From: an uncultured Acidobacteriia bacterium
GTDB taxonomy: Bacteria; Acidobacteriota; Terriglobia; Bryobacterales; Bryobacteraceae
Length of the DNA stretch: 64,000 nucleotides
Reading direction: 5' to 3'
NCBI GenBank assembly: GCA_903929755.1
Contig: CAIYVZ010000061.1
Coordinates: 20,051-84,050 of the forward strand
How positions within the stretch are numbered: position 1 is the stretch's first letter; every line of letters begins with the position of its first letter. Made by a program: the position numbers and the translations under genes. Positions 50,993 to 60,413 of the stretch are shown piece after piece. The notes under the pieces were generated by a model, which was not told the DNA's origin, did not search any database, and worked only from the letters and a program-made list of their open reading frames with translations.

Positions 50993-53900
50993 ATGTCAAT
51001 CAGGAAGTTGAGCCTTTTACTGTGCTCGATGGCCTTATCTGCCACGTCCATGTGGGCGCAGGCAGTCTATGGCACCATCGTTGGAACTGTGACCGACGCC
51101 AGTGGCGCCGCTGTCGCAAACGCAAGAGTCACCATCACGGACACGGGCCGCGATGTAACCCAAAACACCACAACCAGTGAGTCCGGAAATTATGCCCAGC
51201 GTTTTTTGATCGCCGGCCGCTATCGCGTTCGCGTCGAATCCGAGGGTTTTAAAGCGTCCGTTCAGGATAATGTCCCCGTCTCAGTCGATACCGAAGTCCG
51301 AGTCAACATTGCGCTGGAACTCGGCGCTGTGAGCCAGACCGTCGAAGTCTCTTCCGACGCGGGCGTCCTCAAGACCGAACGCAGTGACGTCGCTGCAACT
51401 TACACGGAAAGAACCGTCACCGATCTGCCCGTTCTCAATCGCCGCTTCACCAACTTCCAGTTGATGACCCCCGGCGTCGTCGCCTTCCCCACCTCCGTAA
51501 CCGCCGCCTCGGCCGAAAATCCGCAGGGTTCTTACCGGATGCTCGTCAACGGCCAGAGCTTCGCCGGCACCTCGCACTTGCTGGATGGAACCGATAATCA
51601 CGACGCCGTTCTCGGCTGGATCGTTATCAACCCCACACTCGAGTCCGTCACCGAAGCCAAGATCACCACCGCAAACTATGACGCCGAATTCGGTGTCGCC
51701 AGCGCCGGTGTCGTCAGCTCGCAGACCAAGTCCGGCACCAACCAGATGCACGGTTCCGCCTTTGAATTTCTCCGTAACGACCACATGATCGCCCGCAACC
51801 CGTTCACCCAGTCGAAGGTTATCCCCAATTCCGGCGGTCGCCTGATTCCGCTTACCCAGTGGAATCAGTTTGGGGGTTCCTTTGGTGCAGCTGCCATTAA
51901 GAACAAGCTCTTCTATTTCGGTGACTACCAGGGTACGCGCCGCAACACGGGCGGCGCCGCTCTGCTGCGTGTCCCCTCCGCCGCCGAACGTGCCGGCGAT
52001 ATGAGCGGCACCGGCATCAACATCTTTAACCCCAACAGCGGCGCCACGCCTGGCACTCGCCAGCAGTTCGTCGGCAATGTCATCCCGCCGAGCCTCCTCT
52101 CCGCCGGCTCCCAGAACCTCCTCAAGCTGATCCCGGCTGCCAACACGTCAGCTATCCTCGATCAGCCCAACTTCGCTTCCTCCGGCGGTGTCCGCTTCAA
52201 CGACCACGCCTTTAACGTCCGCGGCGACTATTACCTGTCCGACAAAATCCACACCTTCGGACGCTATTCCATGCAAGACTTCTCCATGGTTGCGCCTGGC
52301 TCGTTTGGCCTCGTGGCCGGCGGTCCCGGTCTGGACGCTTCCGGTTCCACCAGCGCCTATGCCGGTACCTCTACCTCCCGAAATCATTCCGTCGCGGGCG
52401 GCTTCGACTACAACGTCAAGCCGAACCTCCTCACCGACTTCCGCTTTGGCTATGTCCGCTACCACGTGTTCGGCCAGCCCAACGGCATCGGCACCGCACC
52501 TGCGAAAGATGCCGGAATCCCAGGCGTGAACCTGGATGCCAATTTCACCTCCGGCATGCCCGCCTTCTTCATCAACGGCTATGGCAACAACCTCTTCAAG
52601 TTCGGCTACGCACTGGGTGTGAACGGTTGCAACTGCCCCCTCATCCAGGACGAAAAACAGTTCCAGTTTGTGAATAACTGGACCAGAATCTCGGGCAACC
52701 ACACCATCAAATTTGGCGCCGATGTCCGGCACGCTACCAATCTCCGTGTCCCCTCCGACCGTCACCGCTCCGGCGAACTGAACTTCGACGCCGCTCGCAC
52801 TCAGGGGCCCACTGGCGGCGGTTCCGGCCTTGCTTCCTTCCTGATGGGCGACGTCTCCCGCTTCGAACGCTACGTCTCCAACTCGCTCGACGCGAGCGAA
52901 GCACAGAACCGCTACTTCCTCTTTGTGCAGGACCAGTGGCACGTCACCAAAAAACTGACCCTCAACTACGGTCTCCGCTGGGAAAACTACCGGCCGCAGA
53001 CCATCAACAAGGCCGGTAATGGGGGCCTCGTCAGCCTTTCCACCGGTGAAGTTTCCATCGCCGGCCAGGGCGACACCGGCCTCGACATGAACGTGAAGAC
53101 CTCCAACAAACTCTTCGCTCCCCGTCTGGGCATCGCCTACCAGCTCAACAACAAGACCGTCATCCGCGCCGGTTACGGCCGCGGCTTCAACCTCGGCGTT
53201 TTCGGCTCCATCTTTGGCCACAACGTGACGCAGAACCTGCCTATCCTCGGCATCCAGTCTCTACAGCCCGCCAACGCCTTTGACTCGGTCTTCAACCTCG
53301 TCGCCGGCCCCACGCCTCTTGACCCTGCCAGCATCCTCGCGGCCCAGAAGAAAGGCCCGAACGGCAAGAACATCCTGCCCAACGGCGTCACCGCCTTCGT
53401 CATCTCCAACCCCATCCGCTTCCCCACCGTCGACGCCTGGAACTTCACCATCCAGCGCCAGCTCAACTCGACCTCCTCCGTGGAAATCGCCTACGTTGGC
53501 ACCAAGGGCACCCACGTCTTCGCCGGCACCGGCGGCGATTACGACCCCAACCAGGCCGACATCAACGGCTTCGGCACTCTAACCACCAACCAGCGCAAGC
53601 CTTTCTTCAACCTCTTCGGCTGGACGCAGAACCTGCGCTACTACGGCAGCGATGCCAGCAACAACTACCACTCCATGCAGTTGCGTTTCGACAAACGTTT
53701 CTCCAACGGCATGAACGTGATGTCCCACTACACCTGGTCGAAGAACATCGACTACGACGGAACCTACTACCCACGCGATGCGAAGCTCGCCCGTGGCGTC
53801 TCCAGCAACAATCGCGCCCACGTCTTCTTCCTCTCATCGCTCTATGAAGTTCCCGTCGGCAAGGGTCGCCGCTTCCTCGGCAACTCCTCGAAGTTTGTGG

Positions 53901-54394
53901 ACGCTGTCATCGGCGGCTGGCAGGCCAACGGCTCCTGGAGCTGGATGGCTGGTCAGCCCTTCACCCCGTCCTATCGCGATTGCAACTCCGACCGCGACAC
54001 CGGCTGGTGCCGCCCGAACATTGTCGGCGATGTCTCGGTGTCCGACCCCAGCCAGTTCGGCTGGTTCAAGACGACCACCGCCCCCCTTACCGCCAACGGC
54101 CAGACCGATGGCCCCTGGCAGCGCCCGCAGCGCGGCCAGTTTGGTACCGTCGGCCGCAACGCAATCGTTGGCCCCGCTTTCGGACAGCTGGATATGTCGT
54201 TCTTCAAGGCTTTCAAGCTTAACGAAAAGCAGACCCTCCAGTTCCGCGCCGAATCGTTCAACTTCTCGAACCACACCAATCTGGCCAATCCCAACAGCTG
54301 CGTCGACTGCCCCGGTCAGGCGGGTCGCATCTTCGGCACTTTCGCGGGCTACATTCCGCGTCAGTGGCAAATGGCTCTGAGGTACTCCTTCTAA
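50993..54394 (+). CDS. TonB-dependent receptor, Oar-like, complete
   Basis: A 1133-residue outer-membrane receptor of the same family as the partial one at the left edge. Signal peptide about 1-23; carboxypeptidase-regulatory domain about 24-110 (YGTIVGTVTDASGA, IAGRYRVRVESEGF); plug with LDGTDNHD and SQTKSGTNQMHG; then a long beta-barrel ending in LRYSF, with the usual terminal Phe. It probably imports an oligosaccharide or peptide through TonB. The preceding GH5-like enzyme could supply its ligand, but they are not clearly one operon. A GAGGGGG sequence precedes the ATG. A strong terminator follows. Confidence 0.93.
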   Translation: MSIRKLSLLLCSMALSATSMWAQAVYGTIVGTVTDASGAAVANARVTITDTGRDVTQNTTTSESGNYAQRFLIAGRYRVRVESEGFKASVQDNVPVSVDTEVRVNIALELGAVSQTVEVSSDAGVLKTERSDVAATYTERTVTDLPVLNRRFTNFQLMTPGVVAFPTSVTAASAENPQGSYRMLVNGQSFAGTSHLLDGTDNHDAVLGWIVINPTLESVTEAKITTANYDAEFGVASAGVVSSQTKSGTNQMHGSAFEFLRNDHMIARNPFTQSKVIPNSGGRLIPLTQWNQFGGSFGAAAIKNKLFYFGDYQGTRRNTGGAALLRVPSAAERAGDMSGTGINIFNPNSGATPGTRQQFVGNVIPPSLLSAGSQNLLKLIPAANTSAILDQPNFASSGGVRFNDHAFNVRGDYYLSDKIHTFGRYSMQDFSMVAPGSFGLVAGGPGLDASGSTSAYAGTSTSRNHSVAGGFDYNVKPNLLTDFRFGYVRYHVFGQPNGIGTAPAKDAGIPGVNLDANFTSGMPAFFINGYGNNLFKFGYALGVNGCNCPLIQDEKQFQFVNNWTRISGNHTIKFGADVRHATNLRVPSDRHRSGELNFDAARTQGPTGGGSGLASFLMGDVSRFERYVSNSLDASEAQNRYFLFVQDQWHVTKKLTLNYGLRWENYRPQTINKAGNGGLVSLSTGEVSIAGQGDTGLDMNVKTSNKLFAPRLGIAYQLNNKTVIRAGYGRGFNLGVFGSIFGHNVTQNLPILGIQSLQPANAFDSVFNLVAGPTPLDPASILAAQKKGPNGKNILPNGVTAFVISNPIRFPTVDAWNFTIQRQLNSTSSVEIAYVGTKGTHVFAGTGGDYDPNQADINGFGTLTTNQRKPFFNLFGWTQNLRYYGSDASNNYHSMQLRFDKRFSNGMNVMSHYTWSKNIDYDGTYYPRDAKLARGVSSNNRAHVFFLSSLYEVPVGKGRRFLGNSSKFVDAVIGGWQANGSWSWMAGQPFTPSYRDCNSDRDTGWCRPNIVGDVSVSDPSQFGWFKTTTAPLTANGQTDGPWQRPQRGQFGTVGRNAIVGPAFGQLDMSFFKAFKLNEKQTLQFRAESFNFSNHTNLANPNSCVDCPGQAGRIFGTFAGYIPRQWQMALRYSF

Positions 54395-54467
54395 GGAACA
54401 CGCACACAACGGCTCGCCGCCCCGGCGGCCTGTGCGCTTCTAACTAAGTGGGCTCACCAACAAGAAA

Positions 54468-54501
54468 GGGCCGCCCGGATCAGTTCCGGACGGCCCTTTT
54501 T
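54468..54501 (+). terminator. Rho-independent terminator after the receptor gene
   Basis: A 12-bp stem with one mismatch (GGGCCGCCCGGA with TCCGGACGGCCC) and a 5-base loop is followed by TTTTT at 54497-54501. It lies 73 bases after the receptor stop and 27 bases before the next gene. Confidence 0.85.
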
Positions 54502-54528
54502 CATCTCCGCCATATACTGTGAAGTGAA

Positions 54529-55779
54529 ATGCGTTCCTTCTGTCTGGCTTTGGCTGCCGCCTTACTCCTCTGCGCCGCCGCGCCACCCTCCGGACTTCTG
54601 CAGCAGGCCCAGGCACGCAAAGCAGCAGGCGACGCGGCAGGTGCGCTCCTGCTCTTCGAAAAGGCCGCGCAGGCCGCACCCAACGATGCCATACTCCGGG
54701 ACGAGATCGGGTTCCTGAACGCCGTTCTCGGTCGGCAACCCGTCGCGATCGAAAACTTCCGCCAGGCAATTGCTCTGCGGGCCGACTACGCCCCCGCCCA
54801 CTATCATCTCGCCGTAGCGCTCTGGCTGCGTCAGGAGAGGGCCGAGGCCATCGCCTCCCTCCGCGAGGCCGTTCGTCTCGACCCCCGCAGCGCCGAATAC
54901 CGCTTTCGCCTGAGCACTATGTTCTACGAGTCGGGTAACGATGCGGAGGCTCTTATCCACGCCAAAGCCGGCTTGAAGCTCACTCCCACCCGCAGCGAGC
55001 TCTGGAATCTCTCCGCATTGGTTGCCCAGCGCCAGGGAGACCTGCCGGCTGCCCGCGCCGGTTTCCAGCGCGCCGTTACCCTGAAACCCGCTGACGACAG
55101 CTACCGCAACAGTCTGGGCTTCGTGCTTCTCGATCTCGGTCTCGCCCCCGAAGCGCTGGCCCAGTTTCAGCAAATCCTGAAGCGCGACCCCGCCAACAAG
55201 ATGGCGCAAATCAACGTCGGCTATACGCTGCTCCACAGCGGAGATTACGACAAAGCCGTGCAGCAGTTTCGCGACCTGGCCACCCGTTTCCCGGCCGAAG
55301 CCGTCATCCATTACGACCTTGGCCTGGCCCTGAAACAAAAGGACCTGCTGGACGAAGCCAAACAGTCCTTCCACCAGGCCCTCCGTCTCGACCCCGACAT
55401 GGTTGAGGCTTACTACACGCTGGGTATTACCTGCTGGCAACAGGGCGACGCCGTTGCCACTATTGAGGCGATGCGCAATGCCGTCACCCGCCGCCCCGCT
55501 TACGCCGAAGCCCACTATATGCTGGGTACCGCCCTGAAACAAAACGGGGAGCCGGAACCAGCGGCAACGGCCCTCGAAGAAGCTATCCGGCTGAACCCCG
55601 AAACACCCGGTCCCTTCAACGCCCTGGCCCAGATTCGCCAGCAACAGGGCGACCGGGCCACCGCGAAGAAGCTGTTCGACCAGGCCGCAACGGTCAAGAA
55701 GAAACTCGAAGCCGCGCAGGCGAAGCGGCTCGGCACCATGGCGCCGGAGAATGCAATGCCCGCCGCCCCGCGCCGATAA
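54529..55779 (+). CDS. Exported tetratricopeptide-repeat protein
   Basis: A 416-residue protein with a signal peptide (about 1-20) followed by about ten TPR units (LGFVLLDLGLAPEALAQFQQIL, YTLGITCWQQGDAVATIEAM). The W-L-G-Y-A-F-A-P pattern is clear in most units. No catalytic domain. It probably acts as a periplasmic scaffold for a protein complex. It is convergent with the CRTAC1 gene (stops abut), a pairing often seen in Acidobacteria and Planctomycetes, where TPR proteins accompany CRTAC1 proteins. Confidence 0.85.
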   Translation: MRSFCLALAAALLLCAAAPPSGLLQQAQARKAAGDAAGALLLFEKAAQAAPNDAILRDEIGFLNAVLGRQPVAIENFRQAIALRADYAPAHYHLAVALWLRQERAEAIASLREAVRLDPRSAEYRFRLSTMFYESGNDAEALIHAKAGLKLTPTRSELWNLSALVAQRQGDLPAARAGFQRAVTLKPADDSYRNSLGFVLLDLGLAPEALAQFQQILKRDPANKMAQINVGYTLLHSGDYDKAVQQFRDLATRFPAEAVIHYDLGLALKQKDLLDEAKQSFHQALRLDPDMVEAYYTLGITCWQQGDAVATIEAMRNAVTRRPAYAEAHYMLGTALKQNGEPEPAATALEEAIRLNPETPGPFNALAQIRQQQGDRATAKKLFDQAATVKKKLEAAQAKRLGTMAPENAMPAAPRR

Positions 55780-57513
55780 CTACGCGAGACTCTTGCCCTC
55801 CACCACAACCAGAATCTGGTCCGCCTTTACTTCCCCCAACTTGTCCACTACCCCGCTCGGCCAGTGAATCTCCAGCGCTGCGATTCCCGCTTCACCCAGT
55901 CCGAAGTGCACCCGAAGGTCGTTCTGGGATAAATAACTCCCGCCGCTCCGTACCTCATCCATCTGCCGGTGCGCCTTGCCATCCGCCATCGTGGTGCAAT
56001 AGATCCGCGCACCTATCCCCGACCGGTTCGATTTCACCCCCACCGTCTTCACTTTGAGCCAGTGGTTACCGGTCTGCGAATCGCAGCGCAATAACTGCGG
56101 CACATCGTTGATGCAGTTCACCAGCACGTCAACATCGCCGTCGTTGTCGAAATCGCCAACCGCCATCCCCCGGCCGGCCGCCTTCTCCGTTATCCCGGGC
56201 CCCAACTGCTCCGAGACCTCCTCAAACCGACCGTTCCGCAGGTTCCGGTAAGCCACCTTTCGCTGTTTGTAGCCCGATTCCGTCGCCGACTCCCCCACCT
56301 CCGGATAAACATGCCCGTTGCAAAGGAGAATGTCCGGCCACCCGTCATTGTCAAAATCCACGAACGCCGAACCCCATCCCAGGAACCTGGTCACCTTACC
56401 CAGCCCCGCCTGAAACGTCCGGTCTTCGAAAACCCCCTCACCCATGTTTCGATAAAGGCTGGAAGTATCGCCCGCAAAATTCGTTTTCACGATGTCAAAG
56501 TTGCCGTCGCAATCGAAATCGGCCGCCGATACGCCCATCCCGGCCTGCGGCTTCCCGTCCGCTGAATACGCAACCCCGGCCTCAATCGCAATCTCACTAA
56601 AGGTCCCGTCCTGGTTGTTCTTATAAAGCGCTGAGGATGTGGAATCGTTCGCGACATAAATGTCGGGCCAGCCATCGTTATCGAAATCTGCCACCACCAC
56701 TCCAAGGCCGTACGTGCCCTCGGTCTTCAGAATTCCCGCAGGCTCGGAAACGTCGGTGAACGTGCCGTCGCCATTATTGCGAAACAGAATGTTCTTACCG
56801 CCCTTGAGGCCAGGTGGCCCACAGGCAACCAGCATGCCCTTGTACTTGCAGGGCCCCGATTCGGGCAGCGGCGCAGTCTTCGGATCGAAGTCGATGTAGT
56901 TCGCCACGAACAGATCCAGGTGGCCGTCTTTGTTGTAATCCAAAAATGCGCACCCGGTATTGTGCCGCTTCAGTCCGGACCCGGTTCGCGTCGTCACCCC
57001 GGCCTGGGCCGCGACATCCACGAACTTCCCGTTCCCCAGATTCTTCCACAAGGCACAATCACCCCAGTAACTGACGAACAGGTCCTCATGGCCGTCGTTG
57101 TTGTAGTCGCCGACACAGCACCCGGATCCCCAACCGGTGCGCGCTACGCCGGCTGCCACCGTAACATCGGTAAACGTGCCGTCGCGGTTGTTCTTGTAGA
57201 GCCTGCTGACTGGCGCATTGGCCGCCGTCCATTTCGCCTCGAAACGTGTGCCGTTCACCAGGAAAATGTCCAGCCACCCGTCACCGTCGTAATCGAAAAA
57301 TGCCGCCCCGCTGCCTGTCGTTTCCAGCAGATACTTGTTTCGCTGCTCACTGCCGTACACGTTCTTAGTGCGCAATCCGGCCTCACGCGCCACGTTTACG
57401 AACGAGACGGGAAGCTGCTGCCCGCACAGCAGTTGGTCCAGCGAGAAGACCGAGGCAGTCCGCGCCAGAGAGCGAATAAAGCTTCGGCGGCCAGCATCGT
57501 GCCCGGGGCGCAT
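55780..57513 (-). CDS. CRTAC1-family FG-GAP/UnbV protein
   Basis: A 577-residue exported protein. Near the N-terminus RRSFIRSLA suggests a Tat-type signal. Repeated FG-GAP calcium loops (DYDGDGWLD, DYNNDGHED, DYNKDGHLD, DFDNDGWPD and others) form a propeller. The C-terminal ASPIC/UnbV domain (about 480-570) carries IGARIYC, EVRSGGSYLSQND and HFGLGEA, the diagnostic CRTAC1 signature. Function is unknown; a cell-surface or periplasmic binding role is likely. A decayed oxidoreductase gene lies just upstream. Confidence 0.88.
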   Translation of the reverse strand: MRPGHDAGRRSFIRSLARTASVFSLDQLLCGQQLPVSFVNVAREAGLRTKNVYGSEQRNKYLLETTGSGAAFFDYDGDGWLDIFLVNGTRFEAKWTAANAPVSRLYKNNRDGTFTDVTVAAGVARTGWGSGCCVGDYNNDGHEDLFVSYWGDCALWKNLGNGKFVDVAAQAGVTTRTGSGLKRHNTGCAFLDYNKDGHLDLFVANYIDFDPKTAPLPESGPCKYKGMLVACGPPGLKGGKNILFRNNGDGTFTDVSEPAGILKTEGTYGLGVVVADFDNDGWPDIYVANDSTSSALYKNNQDGTFSEIAIEAGVAYSADGKPQAGMGVSAADFDCDGNFDIVKTNFAGDTSSLYRNMGEGVFEDRTFQAGLGKVTRFLGWGSAFVDFDNDGWPDILLCNGHVYPEVGESATESGYKQRKVAYRNLRNGRFEEVSEQLGPGITEKAAGRGMAVGDFDNDGDVDVLVNCINDVPQLLRCDSQTGNHWLKVKTVGVKSNRSGIGARIYCTTMADGKAHRQMDEVRSGGSYLSQNDLRVHFGLGEAGIAALEIHWPSGVVDKLGEVKADQILVVVEGKSLA

Positions 57514-57554
57514 GAAGAGAGTTTACTCCACCAGTAGCCCGCGAAGGCGTCGAT

Positions 57555-57981
57555 CTACTCCGGAAGGGCCTGCTTCCCCATCGCCCCGTACAGCGCCGCC
57601 AACGCCTGCACCGCCCGGTCCGCCTCCCCCTGATCCGGAGTGTCCGACAGGAAATACCGCTCCGTCCACTCAACCGGATGCCCCGGCAACCCCAGATAGC
57701 TCTGATACGTGGCGTACGAAGTCCGCGCCATCTCCTCCCAGAGCGCCCCGAAGCTGGCTGGGGCCGATGCCGTCAGAGCCACTCTCGAATCCGGAGTCCA
57801 CGACCCCGTCGCCCGCGCCCCGGAAAACCCGGTCCTCATGGGCGCGGATCGGCACCAGCTTCGGTACGGTGTCGTAAAAAGGTAGCGGCGCAAACGCCTG
57901 CTGCTTCTGCGCGTGGCTCGCGCGGACCAAACCCAGGCCCGCCATACCCGCCACGCCCCGTGAAAAATCCCGCCTGTTCAT
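57555..57981 (-). pseudogene. Decayed FAD-dependent oxidoreductase gene
   Basis: Reading from 57981, a start with a twin-arginine-like signal (MNRRDFSRG, GLGLVRASHA) runs into VPKLVPIRAHEDRVFR and then loses sense. In another frame, beginning near 57825, the sequence becomes SWTPDSRVALTASAPASF and ALWEEMARTSYATYQSYLG, with PVEWTERYFLSD, as in secreted DAO-type FAD oxidoreductases. The FAD-binding Rossmann segment expected between these parts is absent, and the product ends after about 140 residues instead of roughly 400. So the gene shows an internal deletion with frame change and a lost C-terminus. A sequencing error alone would not explain the missing segment. Confidence 0.6.
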
Positions 57982-58089
57982 GTGGCTCCTTAGGGGAGGA
58001 AATACTTGCCGTGCGAACAGTGCGCTGATTTCTGGCTACGGGGGCCAGGCGACGAGGGCTTCTTTAGAGTTTACTTCCAAACACCTTGT

Positions 58090-58818
58090 CTACAGATACT
58101 GAGGTACCATCTCCCGCCAAAACCGTGCCCGGTGCGCCTCTCCTGGCCACACCGCAAACTGATGCCCAATGCCTTTACCGGCCAGAGCTTCACTCAGCCG
58201 CCGGTTGCTCTCATGAAACGGATCGTCCGCCCCCACCGCCAACGTAATCTCCGTATTTCGAAGGGCCGTGAGCAGTCCCGCATCCTCCAGGTTCGGCACA
58301 AAGTGATTCGGCGTTATGAAGTAAACGTCCTGGTCGTAATGCCCGCTGAACAGATCCTCAAACGGCCCCACTGACCGCGTCAGGTCATACCGCCCACTCA
58401 GCCCCACTATCTTGTGGAACAGCCCCGGGTGCCGCAATGCCAGCGTCACCGCATGATACGCCCCGATACTGCACCCGTGCGCCACCAGCGTCGGCATCCC
58501 GTTCTCCGCCTTCATTAGCGGAATTACCTCATTCAGGACATACGCCTCAAACTGCCTGTGACGCTCCACGCGAGCCGGTGGCGGAGCCGTCCGGCAATAC
58601 AAGCTCTCCGAATCCACGCCATCCACGCAATACAGCCGCAGTCTGCCGTCTTCCAGCGGTTTGCGCACCGCATCCACCAAACCCCAGTTCTCGTAATCGA
58701 AGAACCGCCCCTGGCGCGTGGGGAATACCAAAACCTTGGCCCCCGCATGCCCGAAGGCGAGCAATTCCATTTCCCGGCCCAGGCTCGGGCTCAACCATTT
58801 GTGGTACTGGCGTCTCAC
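58090..58818 (-). CDS. Esterase-family alpha/beta hydrolase
   Basis: A 242-residue hydrolase of the putative-esterase (EstD/FrsA-like) type. The nucleophile elbow is GCSIG with Ser117, and a late His in PGEAHRA is a likely triad member; an acidic residue is offered by VGADDPFHES. There is no signal peptide, so it is probably cytoplasmic. It is 39 bases downstream of the SGNH hydrolase on the same strand; the two esterases may form a unit acting on acylated compounds. Confidence 0.83.
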   Translation of the reverse strand: MRRQYHKWLSPSLGREMELLAFGHAGAKVLVFPTRQGRFFDYENWGLVDAVRKPLEDGRLRLYCVDGVDSESLYCRTAPPPARVERHRQFEAYVLNEVIPLMKAENGMPTLVAHGCSIGAYHAVTLALRHPGLFHKIVGLSGRYDLTRSVGPFEDLFSGHYDQDVYFITPNHFVPNLEDAGLLTALRNTEITLAVGADDPFHESNRRLSEALAGKGIGHQFAVWPGEAHRARFWREMVPQYL

Positions 58819-58857
58819 CTCTTTCGAGGTTAGGGAAAAGATGTTCCAGTATGACGA

Positions 58858-59457
58858 TTACTCCGTGAAGATTCTGTTTCGATACGGCTCCAGCAGTTGG
58901 CTCCACAGCAGATACCCCTCCCGGTTCAAGTGCAGGCCGTCCTCCTGAAAGAATTCGCCCTTCGGCCAGCCCCGGCTATCCACCATCGCCGAAAACACAT
59001 CCACGAAATACCCGCCCGGCATAGCTTCTATTTCCGCGCGCACCGCCTCGTTCGCACTGCGGATTCGATCCAGCAGTGGATACCGCGCCGGACTCGGCTT
59101 CACCGAAACGAACCCAAACGGAATGCCTCCCAGCGAAGCCCCTACCCTGGCGGCCAAAGACCGGAATGACTTCACCACCGCTTCCACGCTCCGCCCGTCC
59201 CCCAAATCGTTGTCTCCCGCATAGAGCAACAGTGACCGTGGCCGCGCGGGCGGCACCAACCGCTCAAAAAAGCAGTCGCAAGCCTCCAGTGTGGATCCCC
59301 CAAACCCCAAATTCAGGACTTCAGGCCCAATATCGTCCGAAAGCGTATCCCACAACCGGAATGACGAACTCCCATAGAACACTGGCGGGCGATCTTCTCG
59401 CCCCCGCCGCGCCACAACACGCTCCAGCGCCCGCACTTCCTCCTCGTACCAGTTCAT
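58858..59457 (-). CDS. SGNH-type GDSL hydrolase, cytoplasmic
   Basis: A 199-residue SGNH hydrolase without a signal peptide. Block I is YGSSSFRLW (Ser nucleophile), block II Gly in GFGGST, block III Asn in GDNDL, and block V Asp/His in DGLHLN. It is about half the size of the exported SGNH enzyme at 13740 and belongs to a different subgroup. It sits upstream of the esterase at 58090 on the same strand. Confidence 0.87.
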   Translation of the reverse strand: MNWYEEEVRALERVVARRGREDRPPVFYGSSSFRLWDTLSDDIGPEVLNLGFGGSTLEACDCFFERLVPPARPRSLLLYAGDNDLGDGRSVEAVVKSFRSLAARVGASLGGIPFGFVSVKPSPARYPLLDRIRSANEAVRAEIEAMPGGYFVDVFSAMVDSRGWPKGEFFQEDGLHLNREGYLLWSQLLEPYRNRIFTE

Positions 59458-59513
59458 CGTTTCAGAATACCGGGCGTGGCATTCATTCCCCGTTTATGAA
59501 ATAATTCCACATC

Positions 59514-60413
59514 ATGACTGAGACGATCCGCCACCTGAACCGCCGTGCCTTCCTGGCCACCGCAACCGCCGCTGCCGGAGCCCTCGCCCTCAGCGGCAAG
59601 CCCCTCGGCTTCCCGATCGGCAGCCAGACCTACCCCCACCGCGACCGCATCAAGAATGGCGAGTTCCCGGCGCTCCTCAAGGACATGGCCGACATCGGCA
59701 TTGAAACCATTGAGCTCTGTTCCCCCGGTTACGCCGACTTCGTCAGCCTCGCCGACGGCAAGAAGACGCGCAAGATCATCGAAGACGCCGGCCTCACCTG
59801 CCGCAGCGCCCACTTCAACCTCCCGGCCCTCCGCACCAAACAGCCCGAAATGATCGCCTGGGCTAAAGACATCGGCATGACCCAGATGGCTACCGCCACG
59901 CTCTCCGGCCCTATGAAAGACGGCGTCACCACAATGGACGCCATTAAGCGCGCCGCCGACGAATACAACAAGATCGGTGCCGTAGCCGCCAAAGCCGGCA
60001 TCCAGCAGGTTCTGCACAACGAAGGCTTCGAACTGGCCAAGGTGGAAGGCGACAAGCGTTTCTGCTACGACGTCCTCTTCGAACTCCTCGACCCGGCCCT
60101 CGTTAAGTTCCAGTTCCAGATGTCGACCACCCGCAATCTGGGCGATCCTCAGGCCTACTTCTCGAAGTATCCCGGCCGCTTCATCTCCCTCCACCTGCAG
60201 GGCGTGAACCTGACCGCACCGCCGCCTCCCCCACCGCCCCCCGGAGGAGGCCGCGGCCCCGGCATCCCGCAACTCGCCGTCGGCAAGGACAGCATGGACT
60301 GGGCCAAAGTCTTCACCGGCGCCAAAGCTGCCGGCATCAAGAACTACTTCGTGGAACAGACCTGGGACCTGACCGTCCAAAGCGTCCGCTACCTCAAGAC
60401 GCTCAACGTTTAA
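59514..60413 (+). CDS. Exported sugar phosphate isomerase/epimerase-like protein
   Basis: A 299-residue protein of the AP endonuclease 2/xylose isomerase-like TIM-barrel family. A Tat-type signal (HLNRRAFLATATAAAG, about 7-22) directs export. Metal-binding positions are suggested by ETIELCSPG, CRSAHFN, VLHNEGFE and SLHLQG. An insert of eight prolines followed by GGGRGP (about 235-250) interrupts the barrel near the C-terminus. Substrate is probably a sugar. Its stop overlaps the stop of the convergent sulfurtransferase by four bases. Confidence 0.85.
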   Translation: MTETIRHLNRRAFLATATAAAGALALSGKPLGFPIGSQTYPHRDRIKNGEFPALLKDMADIGIETIELCSPGYADFVSLADGKKTRKIIEDAGLTCRSAHFNLPALRTKQPEMIAWAKDIGMTQMATATLSGPMKDGVTTMDAIKRAADEYNKIGAVAAKAGIQQVLHNEGFELAKVEGDKRFCYDVLFELLDPALVKFQFQMSTTRNLGDPQAYFSKYPGRFISLHLQGVNLTAPPPPPPPPGGGRGPGIPQLAVGKDSMDWAKVFTGAKAAGIKNYFVEQTWDLTVQSVRYLKTLNV

